NCBI RefSeq assembly: GCF_048544455.1
Contig: NC_133538.1
Coordinates: 42,692,969-42,756,968 of the forward strand
Source: Silene latifolia
Taxonomy: Eukaryota; Streptophyta; Magnoliopsida; Caryophyllales; Caryophyllaceae
Direction of reading: 5' to 3'
DNA: 64,000 bases
This document shows, piece after piece, positions 44,679-56,730 of this stretch. The translations under genes and the position numbers were made by a program. Within the stretch, counting starts at the first letter, position 1, and the number at the start of each line of letters is the position of its first letter. The notes under the pieces are model-generated. The model ran no database searches, was not told the origin of the DNA, and was given only the letters and a program-made list of their open reading frames with translations.

Positions 44679-47094
44679 TGTAGACACCTCGTTTTTGCAC
44701 CTCCCGCAAACCACCCGGTGATGATTGGGCCGCATGTTTGATTCGCGGAACGATTTGTGACAGTTCGTAAGATTATCGTCAAGTGTTTGCTCAAATATTA
44801 ATGTCAACCTCTTAGTTGTCATCTACGCCCCGATACGGTCGTTTTGGCGATTATTAGAGTACATTCGAGTCCGGTCAAAAACCGTCTCCATTTTCCTCGA
44901 TAAATTGTTAAATCCCGAGTCGAATGTTCGAATGTTCCGGATATTTCTATTCCATATTTCATAAATTTTATCTTTTGGCAAATAATATCCCGTAATATTC
45001 ACAAGATAATCGAATTATTTCCGTCCTACCATAACTCAAACGCGGAAATCTTTCTTCAAAGAGGAAACCTCCGGGGAACAGACGCAGTGCTGCGCCTCTT
45101 CTTCCAAGAGACGCAGATGATCGCCGCGCCTCTTCCCAGGCCCTTCTTTGCATGATTTACGTATCTTTTTATATCTTTCCGAGATTCACTTCCAAAGAGT
45201 CTCCGAAACCCTATTCCTTCACGTGATTAGTATAAATAGGAGCTTTCGTTCCTCATATTTCTCACGCGAGTGTCCGCCCTTCTCTTCCCCCTTTGCATTC
45301 TAGACTTCGTTCTTACTAATTGGCGCCTACGTGCTTGGACTTCCGACCACGTAAGCTCGGATCTTTCCGGGTACCAGCCTCTCCGTTGCATGACCGACCA
45401 ATTTGACCAACTACACTCAATCAATCTTAATTAATCAATCGTTTTCCTCTTACGAGGGCACTCTTTCCTTGCATTCGCGTCGAGCATTCACTAGTCGATA
45501 TCTTAGTTCATCTCATTCCGTCAACATGTAAGTCTGAGGGTGTATAATTCTCTTTATTTATTGTACTTTATTGTATCACTCATGTAAGATTTATGTCGAA
45601 AACACCGTTAAAACCGATTTCTAAAACCCTTTGTTAAAACCTCGTTTTTGATTTCCGTGAGACAGACGTCGAGAAAAGACGCAAGAATCGCTGCGCGCCT
45701 ATTCGAAGGAGCGCGCCTTCTGCTGCGCCTCTTCGTGAGGGGCCGCCGCAGCCTTCGCTTCTTTTCTTCTTCCTCGTCCTCTGTAATTCGTCTTTGTTTA
45801 TTTGTTGTTCGCTTGTTTTCTTAAATTCTCCGTTCATCATCATTAATATTCACATGTATATTGTATCACATAATTCCTTCATCATTAACATGTTTTAATT
45901 ATTCAAATCCGACTTAAATCCCTTATAATTCATATTTGCGGGTTTTTTCGTCATTAAATTCAATTCCGGGTTGTAGAGATTCAATTCGTTAATATTGAGT
46001 TTCTGGAATTCGTCTTTGATATAGTTTTCATCTGTTATTTGTCATATCCATCGTATATTCGTCATTAATCCATCGTATCTAACCTAATCAATTGAATTAA
46101 TTTGTTGACTCATTAATATTTTTTCATTTCTGTCATTATTCCATCTTATGTTAATTCGTTTGCATCCGTCTCATTCATGTTTTACTGTTTTATGACCCAT
46201 TCATATGTTAAATAACCTATTAATCACTTTCATCCGAGTAAATAATACCAATCGATCATTAAATTCACCAATTAACATTAACGGCTTGCAATTACGGCTT
46301 CACAGCCAGAACTGAGCCACGGAACAGACGCAGTGTCTGCTGCGCCTATTCCAAGGGACGCAGCCCTGCTGCGCCTGTTCCTGGCTGAGTTCTGTCCCTG
46401 AACTCCATTTCTGCCTTGACCTAGTTTAATTAGCTTACATATTAACCAACTATTATCCGTAATATCGCTAATTTCTGTTCGTTAATTTATTCTTTTATTC
46501 TTTTTCTCAAATTATCCGTTTTAGCGGTATTTTCGACATAAATCGCCTATTCCAATGTAATTAATGTAATTTTCATTATTGTAATTCATAGTTATCGTAT
46601 TTCTTTCTTCATTTGTATGTTTTCACATGTAAATCAACATTAAATCCTACTTCGACCCAATTGTTTGCTAAATTAATTGTTCACCGACTTAGTTAATTCT
46701 TCACATGCTAGGATTAATCTATGGATGTTGCATTGCATGCATATAGCCGACAGTATATCGAGTATAGATAACTTCCCTAATCATTAGTAGAGGCCGCTAT
46801 CGAGGCGGGCGGGATTAGGTGTTCGATCAAAAGAGCTTCCTAATACGTACCCTCACCCCTTACTCCAGATCTCCGTGAGCACCCGTGTTCATTGGCATCC
46901 ACGAGAGTCATTCTAGACATAGAATGCTAAGGGTAACGATTGCTTAGTGTTCATGTCACTACTTTGTGTCTTGACATGACACGAGGTATTCGAACGGTTC
47001 CAATTTCCCATAAAAATTGGTGGCGACTCCATACAAAATGCAAACGCTTGTTCCCGTTTCTCACCAAGCGCCCCGTGGGCGGCCCGCTCATCCA
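44679..47094 (+). repeat. 5' LTR of the Tat-type element
   Basis: It starts TGTAGACACCTCG. The right boundary lies either at 47010 (CCCA, before TAAAAATTGGTGGCGACTCC) or, more likely, near 47094, just before TTTGGCGACTCCGGGGA, the usual Tat PBS block. Three places (about 45065-45145, 45660-45760, 46315-46385) carry GACGCAG…CTGCGCCTCTTCC dyads. Apart from these it is almost identical to the 3' LTR. Confidence 0.85.
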
Positions 47095-47096
47095 CG

Positions 47097-47114
47097 CTTT
47101 GGCGACTCCGGGGA
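47097..47114 (+). other. Probable primer-binding site of the Tat-type element
   Basis: TTTGGCGACTCCGGGGA matches the PBS form common in Tat/Ogre elements. A similar but shorter GGTGGCGACTCC stands at 47019-47030 and is probably within the LTR end. Confidence 0.6.
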
Positions 47115-47894
47115 TAATACACTTACGTGTAGCCAAGGGTGAAACTTGAAAAAGGTTAGGGAATAGTTTGTACAAGACAATTGTCGGTTTTCATAACTCG
47201 GTCTTCCTAGACCGTTTTATTCGGCCTTCCTAGGCCCAACCCAACCCATTCGACCAATCGTCCCGTCTAAAAGGTCCTAATTCTTATTTGGGCCTAAGGA
47301 TGGATAGCGATTGACGTCATCCATACCATGGTACTTACTCTTGTTTGTATCAAGGGCCTTTACTACTTGAGGAAATGGACTAGGAATCGGCCTTACTCTT
47401 GTTTGGCACGAGCCTCTCCACAGACTTCGGGTTTGATGGTTCGGTATGGCAACCCACCCTTTAAACCAAATCCCTTTTAAATGCACTCAGCATCCCGTTA
47501 TAATGCTTGTATAAATGTGTAAACCTTACGTGGTCACCATTTCTAAACAAAACCATGACGAATTTTCAAAAAAATCAAAATCCTTATTTTCAAAGCAAAA
47601 TTTCGAAAAAATAGGGCCTTCAATTAGCGCAAAAATCCGGTCAAAACTCTGTCCGTTTGTCGTGTCAAAATTCGGGCCACAAGCCCATTTCAAACCTCAC
47701 TTCGAGTCCACTCCTACAACTACACTACAGTTGGCTAGGACACACACTTTCAAAGACCTTGTCTTTCTTCAAAACTCACTCAACACAAGTGGCATACACC
47801 CACTTCACGAGTCAAAACTTTCCTCTTTTAGTAAGTGTGATAGAATGGTCGATCGTGTTTTTATTCGTCGCCAATCTCTTATCCAGTTTCCAAG
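47115..47894 (+). other. Leader of the Tat-type element
   Basis: This is untranslated sequence between the PBS and gag, with no recognised protein. Open stretches here are out of frame with gag. The TCCTAGGCC/TCTTCCTAGACCG phrase repeats around 47200-47240. Confidence 0.45.
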
Positions 47895-49681
47895 ATGCCT
47901 GGTCAAGTGGTGAAACGAACCTCCAAAGAAATTCAAGAAAGTAATGATCGAATCCTAGCCGCGATAACCCAAATGCAAATCACTCAAGAACAAACCTATG
48001 ACCGCCTTGAACTTATCGAAGGCCGTATCTTTGATGTAGAGGGAAGGTTGCCTCCCTTAAAGGTGAAGTACTACAATTTTCCGATGACGAGTCTAAAGAT
48101 GAGAACCCCGTCCTAGGGACAACCGCAAAAAGAAAAGACTCCAATACCTAGAGGAGCAATTGATGTACCTTAAGGGGGATGACATTTATATGGAAAACAA
48201 TCGCAAGTATGAAGCCGTCAATTCCAAATTACCCACTAACTTTAGCATGACGGATATCCCTAAGTTTAAAGGACATGAGAACCCTTTGAACCACATCCGC
48301 GCCTTCAAGGACTACATGTCTATCAAAGGCATCAAACCCGAGATGTTCTTAAGGATCTTTCCTTCATCTCTTGACACCATTCTGAAGCAATGGTTCTACA
48401 CTTTGGATCACAAAAAGGTCGCTACTTGGGAAGACGCCGCGATCGAATTCTCGAAACAATATGCGGATAATGCCGAGATCCAAGTCAACATGCGTACTCT
48501 AGAGGTTCTTACCCAAAATGACAAAGAAGGATTCACCGACTTCCTAAGTAGGTGGAGGAAGACTAGTACTCAACTAGTTGAACGCCCGGATGAGGCTACT
48601 CTCGTGGAGAAGTTTGTGGATAATCTCAAACCCATATATGCCAGTCACTTGAGATATCAAAACATCAAGACTTTCAAGGACTTAACCGTACTAGGGACAC
48701 GAATTGAAGATGACATCCGTAAAGGACTCTTGTCCAAAACGGTAGGTCGAGGGTATCAAGGGTCCACAAGTCGTTCATACGGCTCTACTAGCAAGACCGA
48801 CGAAGTTAACCTTCTCGAGCCATCCAAGAAAACTAGCCCACCAAGGAAGTTCACAAACCTTGGGGACACGTACTCAACGCTCTAAAAAGGCTAATGAAGC
48901 AAGGCAAACTCCAACCCATTGGACCTACTCCCGAACCTGAAAAGAAGTCCAAGTTCGGGATGAAAACTCCTACTGTGAATACCATAGGGGCAAAGGGCAC
49001 GACACGGAAAAATGCTACAAGTTGAAACACGTGCTTCAAGATATGATCGAAGATGGTCGACTTCCAATTCCACCAGGAGGTAAGCCCAACAACACTCATA
49101 ATCCTCTTGGAGTTCTAGTGATTACAAGTGACGAATCTACCTTAGATTGCTCACACCTCATTTCTCCCACCGAAAATGAAATTCATGCAATTGAGAAAGA
49201 AAGGCTCTACTCTACCATCTCCCCTACCATTTCCGACTTCATCGCATGGGCAAGGAGTGTAGATAGACAAGTATGGGAATTAGAAAACATGGTAACAGCC
49301 TTAAGCCATCCCAATGCAATGCCTAAAGAACGTGTACCATTGATCTTCTCTCAAAATGCCACTATGCAAGAAGTAGTCGCCGTGGTCGATAAGCTAGTCG
49401 ATCAAATCATACAACTAGAAAGTGATATCATGAGAATGAAGGAACTAGCTGCAATCAATGGGGTTTGGGCCGATGATGATGAAGACGAATACCTCATTGA
49501 AAACTCCTTGGTCAAGGAGATAGTCCAAAATGGAGAAGACCACGATGTGGACCACCTAACTCGTTCGGGTCGCCCATATCAAAGCACTACTCAAAACGGT
49601 CCAACCAACGCATCACACCAAATGACAACGAAGATGATCCCACCGATCATTTGCTCAAGCAATTACAAAAACCAAGGCTGA
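47895..49681 (+). pseudogene. Tat-type Gag, frameshifted
   Basis: The ATG at 47895 (MPGQVVKRTSKEIQ…) begins a coiled-coil-like N-terminus. After shifts the capsid core reads at 48160-48885 (MTDIPKFKGHENPLNHIRAFKDYM, LDTILKQWFYTLD, TWEDAAIEFSKQY, FTDFLSRWRKTSTQL). A zinc-binding-like YHRGKGHDTEKCYKLKHVLQD segment lies at about 48969-49035, and the C-terminal part at 49022-49681. At least two frameshifts separate these pieces. This arrangement matches Gag of Tat/Ogre elements. Confidence 0.85.
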
Positions 49682-49697
49682 TCTTTCACCGCAACTA

Positions 49698-50845
49698 GTG
49701 GCAAGCTCATTTCCGCATCGCCAAGCTTTACTGCAAGCTTTGGCTAAATTGAATGTAGCACATAACTCCACTCCTGAAGATGTAGTCAACTTGGTCTTCC
49801 AAGAATCACCTAAGCTAAGTAATCCTATTACTTTCTCGGATGAGGACTTGCCACCTTTCGGTGCTAGTCACAACCTTGCCCTATACATCACCGTCATTTG
49901 TCTAAAGAAGAACGTGCCAATGACTTTGGTAGATGATGGCTCTGCGGTCAACGTCATACCCCTCAAAACGGCATACAAACTAGGCATGAAGGAGTCGGAT
50001 TGGACTCCTACAAATCAAGGTGTACGTGCATATGACGGTACACGACAAAAAGTGGTTGGACTTGCTAGCCTAACCATAGCCACGGGACCAATCGAACGAA
50101 AAGTTAACTTCCAAATAGTGGACATCGAGGCTTCATTCAACATACTTCGGAAGGCCTTGGATTCACGCTTCCAAAGCAAAGAACATCCACCCTTCATCAA
50201 AAGATCAAGATCCCGCTAAACGGCAAAGTTGTGACAATCACTTCGTCACCCATCAAGGCAATAATCGAGAGGCAATCAAACAATCAAGTCCTTGCTGATC
50301 CCATATACGAACTTGGGGGCTTCCAAAGTGTGAATGTCATAGAAAGTGAGTTGGCACCCTTATACTATAATCCCTACTCTAACTTGGTGGTCAACCACAT
50401 ACTCAAGAATCAGGGATACTTCCCTGGAATGCCTTTAAACCCAGTCCGGAAGAATACCTTCGCCCCATACAAGAAAGGTAACTCAACGAGGATACCACTT
50501 GGACTAGGATACAAACCCACAACTGAAGAAGTTCTCGAAATGCTCGCTCAAGTCCAAAATCGCAAGCACGTGGGAGTCCAAATGAGACCATATCTCCCCA
50601 CCTTAAATGGATACTTCGTTCAAGAAGGAAGTTCAGAACTCTTTCATGGATTTCCCGAACCTTGGCATTATCTTGAGAGGAAGTTAGCCGGAATCGAGAT
50701 CTTTCACGATTGCTACTTCATTCCTCCCGAAACGGTTCCTACCGTCAAAACCCGTCAAGCACCTTGCTTCGACGAACAAGTGTTAGCCTATTGTTTGGAG
50801 AGGACCGATTCATTCAGGGCCGCGCAGATGAGATCATTACTATGA
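49698..50845 (+). pseudogene. Tat-type protease and linker region
   Basis: The protease reads VPMTLVDDGSAVNVIPLKTAYKLG near 49915-49985 (active site DDGS) and VDIEASFNIL near 50122-50150, where a frameshift follows. The linker in the next frame (50231-50845) contains the GLGYKPTTEEVLEML block common before RT in Tat elements. Confidence 0.82.
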
Positions 50846-51589
50846 TACTTCAGACGATCGCTTCAACCCCACCGCGCCGATCACGAAAATCGACACAAAG
50901 CAAAGCAAAGGATGGAGAAAATCTATCAAATGGACCAACAACCAAGGAAGGCTCTTCAAGCTCACTACCGGAGAAGGAGAGATGTTCAAAGGAGAACCAG
51001 AAGACGACGAGTTCGAGTCGGAGTCGGAGTCGGAGTCAGAGTCTAGAGGAGTCGTTAGAGAGTCTACTCCTGTTGTCATCCCCACTCCCTTCGTTTCTCC
51101 TAGCTTAGCCTCAAGTAGTCACGGTAGTTCGGGGAATGCCCCACCATCGTCCCTTTTCCGCCACCGACCATGGATCGGTTGGCTTCTTTGTTTCAACTTT
51201 ACTCAAATCTTAATATGAATAAATCGGTTTCGCTTACTCTCTGTGTTCTTTCGAGTGCAATTCTGTTTATGATGATACCGAGGACGACCAAGACCCAGAC
51301 TTAACCGAAATACCTCCTACGTAGCCAAAGAAATATTACGGAAGGGGAAGGAGGGCCGATAATAGAGGACACCGAACCCATCAACGTAGGAACCGAATTA
51401 GAACCCAAAGAACTTAGGATAGGGACTACCTTGAGCCCTACCGAAAGGGCCGATTTCATAGACCTCCTAAATAAATTCAAAGACGTTTTCGCTTGGTCCT
51501 ACAAAGACATGCCAGGGATCGACAGGATATCGCCGAACATAGGATTCCGATTAAGCGGGTTTCAAACCTCGTGAAATGAAGCTTGACGA
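50846..51589 (+). other. Decayed linker before RT, with a GAGTCG repeat
   Basis: No intact frame is present. A short tandem (GAGTCG, about five units, 51008-51042) would encode alternating Ser and Glu. DVFAWSYKDMPGI, the usual entry to RT, is readable near 51483-51520. Confidence 0.6.
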
Positions 51590-52444
51590 ATGAGAACAGA
51601 ATGGGCTCTAAAGATTAAGGAAGAAGTTGATAAGCAATTCAAAGCCGGGTTCATCAAAATTTCCGAGTACTCGACTCGGGTAGCTAACATAGTACCTGTG
51701 CCCAAAAAGGATGGGAGAATCCGTGTTTGTGTTGACTTCAGGGACTTAAACAAAGCAAGTCCAAAAGATGACTTCCCTTTACCTCACATTGACATATTGG
51801 TGGACAATACTGCAGACCACGCATTACTATCCTTCATGGATGGATATGCGGGTTATAACCAAATCAAGATGGCCATGGAAGATATGCACAAAACCGCATT
51901 CGTCACCCAATGGGAACATATTGCTATACTGATAATGCCATTCGGGTTGATCAACGCCGGAGCTACATACCAACGCACCGCAACTACGCTCCTACATGAC
52001 ATGATGCACAAAGAAGTGGAGGTATATGTCGATGACATGATCGTCAAATCCAAGGAAAGAGAGGGACACATTGCAAACCTTCGCAAGTTCTTCGCAAGGC
52101 TACGAAAGTACAACATGAGACTCAATCCTCAGAAATGCACATTCGGGGTAACATCCGGGAAACTCCTGGGATATGTCGTTAGCCAACGCAGTATAGAAAT
52201 AGATCCCTCAAAAATCAAAGCTCTGATCGAAATGCCACAACCTCAAACAGAAAAAGAAGTCGAGGATTCCCCGGGAAAGGTACAATATATAAGTCGATTC
52301 ATATCGAAACTTACCATGATTTGCGAGCCTATCTTCAAGAAACTCAAGAAAACAGACCACACCATGTGGGATGATGACTGTCAAAAGGCGTTTGACCGAA
52401 TCAAGGAGATATTGGCTAAACCACCAGTGCTCATGCCGCCATAA
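51590..52444 (+). pseudogene. Tat-type reverse transcriptase
   Basis: The RT core is open in one frame: VANIVPVPKKDGRIRVCVDFRDLNKASPKD (about 51680-51770), MDGYAGYNQIKMA, MPFGLINAGATYQR and the intact catalytic YVDDMIVKS near 52024. It ends in LLGYVVSQRSIEIDPSKI and KLKKTD…WDDDCQKAFDRIKE, then a stop at 52442. The N-terminal entry lies upstream in other frames. Confidence 0.9.
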
Positions 52445-52892
52445 CGAGATCAACCTCTTGGTTTATATCTCACAAGAATCGAAACGCCATGGGTGCTATC
52501 TTTGGCCCAAACCGTCGGAAGTGAAGAAAGAGCTATTTACTATCTAAGTAAGAAGTTCTTGGAATATGAGTGCAAATACTCGCAACTCGAGAAGACATGC
52601 CTCGCTCTTGTGTGGGCAACGAAGAAGCTACGTCACTACATGCTTAGCTACTCCGTCAAGATATATTCCAAAATGGATCCAGTCAAATACCTCTTCGAGA
52701 AACCCGTCCTCAACGGACGTCTTTCAAGGTGGACTCGATGCTCTCGAACCGACCTCAAATATGTGCCACTAAAAGTCATAAAAGGTCGCACCGTCGCCGA
52801 ATTCTTCGCGGAAAATCATATCAACGACGCACAAACCATAGACACTTGGTCATTTCCCGACGAGGATATACTTCAAACAGACGTAGACTCTT
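52445..52892 (+). pseudogene. Tat-type RNase H (RT-linked domain)
   Basis: The start is damaged by a frameshift near 52480. Then AIYYLSKKFLEYECKYSQLEKTCLALVWATKKLRHY and KYLFEKPVLNGRLSRW follow, the typical RNase H to connection region of gypsy RTs. Confidence 0.82.
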
Positions 52893-53272
52893 GGGATCTA
52901 TACTTTGATGGAGCATCAAATTTAAGAGGATTCGGAATAGGAGTGTTGCTCATTTCTCCCGAAGGTGAGCATACACCGATTCTTTGTCAAACTCGACTTC
53001 GAGGTGACAAACAACGCTGCAGAGTATGAAGCTTGTCTCATCGGACTACAAGCGGCAGTAAGCTTAGGCATCAAAAACCTCCGAGTACATGGGGATTCAT
53101 CACTGATCATCAACCAAGTTACAGGATCCTGGAAAATTCGAAGCGAAAGCCTCGCACCCTATCAAGCTAGGATAGACCAAGTGGCTCAATTCTTTGATCA
53201 CGTAACCTACTTACACCTACCTCGAGAGGAAAATCAATTTGCAGACGCTCTTGCGAAACTTGCATCTTTGAT
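52893..53272 (+). pseudogene. Tat-type second (archaeal-type) RNase H
   Basis: This second RNase H starts with WDLYFDGASN (first Asp) near 52892, shifts frame near 52970, and continues with NNAAEYEACLIGL (Glu), VHGDSSLIINQ (Asp) and NQFADALAKLA (Asp). All four catalytic acidic residues are readable. Such a dual RNase H is diagnostic of the Tat lineage. Confidence 0.88.
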
Positions 53273-54624
53273 AAATATGCCAGACCACATGATGGAAATG
53301 CCTTTATGCATCGAACGACGGTCAGAACCGGCTTATGTCCATCAAATCACCGATGAAGAAGAAATCGCACAGGAACCCTGGTTCCAAGCAATCCTGAATT
53401 TCAAGCTTAATGGTACCTATCCACCGGATATGGACAAAAGGGGACAACGTGCTATACGCCTATTAGCTTCCCAATACATCCTGATGCAAGGAGAGTTATA
53501 CAAAAGAACACCTCTTGGTGTAGTCCTACGTTGCCTTGATCATTCACAGGCACGAAAGGTGATGGAAGAAGTCCACGACGGAGAATGCGGTCCTCACATG
53601 AGTGGGCCCATGATGGCAAAGAAAATCACACGCTTAGGGTACTATTGGAGCACAATGGAATCTGATTGCATCAAATACGTGAGACATTGCCACAATTGCC
53701 AAATCTTCAGGAATGTACAACATGTCCCTCCTTCGTTGCTATACACGATGACATCTCCTTGGCCATTCTCCGCATGGGGAATTGACATAATCGGAAGATA
53801 ACCCCGGTAAACAGGGAGGTCACTGTTTCATCCTAGTAGCAATTGACTATTTCACCAAGTGGGTAGAAGCGGCTTCCTACACTGCTCTTACGGCTAAAAA
53901 TGTGGCAAAATTCATACAAAACAACATCATCTGTCGATATGGTTGCCCACATGAGATCATCAGCGATAATGGGTCACACTTCCAGGCTGAAACCGAGCAA
54001 TTGCTAGCCAAATACAAGATTAAGCATCACCACTCTTCGCCTACGGACCACGGACTAACGGCGCGGTAGAGGCGGCAAACAAAAACGTTGTCACAATTCT
54101 CAAGAAAATGACTGACAACTATAGAGATTGGCCAAGCAAGATACCCTTTGCTTTATGGGGGTATCGTACGTCGGATTAGGGACGCCCACCGGGGCTACTC
54201 CTTTCTATTTGACCTATGGCATGGAGGCCGTACAACCAAATGAGCCGAAATACCATCCTTGCGCATTTTACTAGAAAGTCAAATCCCTGAAGCCGATTGG
54301 AAGAGGGATAGGTATGAAGAACTCATCCTCCTGGATGAACGTAGGTTACGCACCTTGCATAATGTCCAAACATATCAAGCCCGTATCAAACGAGCTTTCA
54401 ACAAAAGAGTTAGGCCAAGAAACATCAAAGAAGGAGACTTAGTACTCAAATCGGTTAGAGCTCTTCTTCCCGTCGACCCAAGGGGAAAATTCAAACCTAA
54501 TTGGGCCGGACCATATCTAGTCAAATCCATACTCCCAGGGGGTGCGGTTAGAATCACGGACCTAGATGGGAATGAGTTTTCAAACCCTACAAACCTTGAC
54601 CAATCGAAACGATACTATGCCTAG
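53273..54624 (+). pseudogene. Tat-type integrase
   Basis: The zinc region is readable (HDGECGPHMSGPMMAKKI … CIKYVRHCHNCQ), then WGIDIIG (first Asp) and a stop at 53799. The core continues in another frame with VAIDYFTKWVEAA and EIISDNGSHFQAE (second Asp), and after a shift near 54055 with RTNGAVEAANKNV (Glu). 54259-54624 holds the C-terminal part with EGDLVLKS and a GPYLV module. The integrase would insert the element DNA. It has at least one stop and three shifts. Confidence 0.87.
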
Positions 54625-55345
54625 AATAGGACAAAAACGCGCCTCGCGTAAACCCATGTGTCGCTCTTGTGGCACTAAATAAACGGCCCCTGGCCAAGCT
54701 GAAATAAGCTAAGTGTCACTATGCTCTTGCATCTTGACAAGATTGTCATCCTCACATCATCAAATAAACCGAATTCGCACCTTGAGAACAAGCAAAAAGC
54801 TCATGCTTATTTTCTATGTTCACTACAAGCTCTTGCTTCGAACAATTATTCTTTTACATTTACTCGAACTACGCGCAAGGGTTTGATTTCGCTTTTTTTA
54901 AGTGAATACGTAGGCAATCCTTCACCGGATTCAACCCAATATACCTAAAATGTAAATAGAAGGACATTTGCATTGCATTTGAAATTCGACAAGAATAATA
55001 AAAGAAAATCACAGCGGTTTCTTAACCATTTAACCTTTTTTATTTCATTCATTTTCTAATAATAATAGTACGATACATAATAAAAAAAATAGAATAGGCT
55101 AGGATTCTAAAAATCCCTCCCTTTTATTACAACAATAATAATAATAATAATCAAATAATAAATAAGGACTCGGGCTATTCATCCATCTTCCCCTTGCCCT
55201 TGTCATTCTTGTCGTATTTCTTGTCACGACCTCGAGCCGGCGCTCTTGCACCACTTCGCACCTAATCACCAACGGTCTTTCTCGAGGCCCGACTCTTCCA
55301 TTCTTGCCAACCACCATTTCCGCAACAGAGTAGTCTTTGATTTCT
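54625..55345. other. Spacer between pol and the antisense genes
   Basis: No gene is recognised. A short ATT/AAT-rich microsatellite (55130-55160) is present. Confidence 0.4.
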
Positions 55346-55996
55346 TCAAGGGCGAATGACCAAGTCCACTTCTTCTTCTCCTTCCGTCAGATGCTTCTCC
55401 TTCTCTTTCTCTCCCTCGCGCACCTTGTAGTCAACAGGCTCGCGTTTCCTCAGTCTTTCACGTTCTTCTGAAGTTGCAGCCTTTCTCCACCTCAGATAGG
55501 AATCTGACACCCACAAAGCATTGGCGGAGAAGCTCAAGAACCACATGTTCCTTTGGGTCCATTTGATAGCCCACTCTCTTCGGCTCTCGGTGGTAAGCGC
55601 TACAGCAGTCTGGGGAACGGTATCAAGCCTCGGGATAGTCTGTTTCAAACCAACCTGCCTCATCAACCTTTCCGGAAAGATGCACACCATGAACTCCAAC
55701 CCCGGAATGCGCACGGACCTAGTAGGATCCAAAGAAGACACTCCGGTGATGGACTTGAGGTGCCACCACGGTGCGACCCACCTAATCAACGGGCCATCGT
55801 CATTCTTCACTTGTTCTTCCAATAGTCGCAGACCGAGTGAAGTCCACCATGTACAACCGCGTCCTCATCGCAATCATACGGGAATGATAGGAAAGCGCAT
55901 GAACCGGGGCTCGAGCGATCGGAGCCGTTCCATAAGCCAAACCTACCAAAAGCAGGTATTAGACACCCAAAAAAAAAAAAAAAAAAAAAAAAAACG

Positions 55997-56088
<92 letters not shown>

Positions 56089-56730
56089 GGGTGTCTTTTA
56101 CCCGTAAGATAACGGACTCCCCAAATGGAAGATCGCGGTTGGATTTCCTATTATCCAAACCCAAGATAATCTCCCTAAGCATAAACAAGTCAGGGCTCTG
56201 CGCGGCTCCATTTGCTCAATAAGACCCAAAAGACGGGGATCACCTCGCAAATCTTCATCAACGTGTCCATGGAAGACATACACATGAACCAAACAGAAGC
56301 CAAATGCTCTCCTCCTAGCAACATAAGAGACAGTGGGGTCACCCCGTTGATGAATCGGTCTACAAAGTCCAAAGATTCTCACGCCTTTCGGGGTAACTAA
56401 ACGATCCACCTCAAGTCTAGTCAATCCAAGCAGGTCTCTGAATTTTGTCTTATACCCTTGTGAAGTGGAAGGAATGGCAGGTAGATGCTCGGGATCCCAC
56501 CCACCAATAGCAGCAATTTCCTCCGGAAAAGGACAAATATCACCTCCTGGGAACGCGAAAACATGACAATTTGGGTCCCGTGAGTCAAGACAAGCATCCA
56601 AGAACGGTTTTACCACCTTAATGAGTTTCAAACTCAATAGAGACCCAAGATTATGAGCACCCATGTCGTGCTTCTCAACATTCGAGAATTCATTAGTCCA
56701 TTCCTTCAAGCGGATCTCCAAAGTATTCAT
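55346..56730 (-). pseudogene. Antisense DUF7745 / mobile-domain-like gene in the Tat element
   Basis: On the minus strand ATG 56730 (MNTLEIRLKEWTNEF…) begins a protein with SLLSLKLIKVVKPFLDACLD, FPEEIAAIGGWDPEHLPAIPS, RRRAFGFCLVHVYVF, and further on GPLIRWVAPWWHLKSI and IPGLEFMVCIFPERLMRQVGLKQTIP. This order of motifs resembles the plant DUF7745 family, often found with transposons. Its function is unknown to me. A 159-bp GT-AG intron (55943-56101) would lie between the two parts and contains a long poly-T on this strand. The second part also shows in-frame stops near 55880, so the gene is probably dead. Confidence 0.65.
55961..56096. repeat. Poly(A) homopolymer of about 110 bp with inverted arms
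   Basis: Runs of 26 A (55969-55994) and 84 A (55997-56080) are separated only by CG. AGACACCC (55961-55968) and GGGTGTCT (56089-56096) form an inverted repeat around it, so single strands could fold into a hairpin with an A or T loop. It lies in the predicted intron of the antisense gene. The exact length is liable to sequencing error. Confidence 0.9.
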
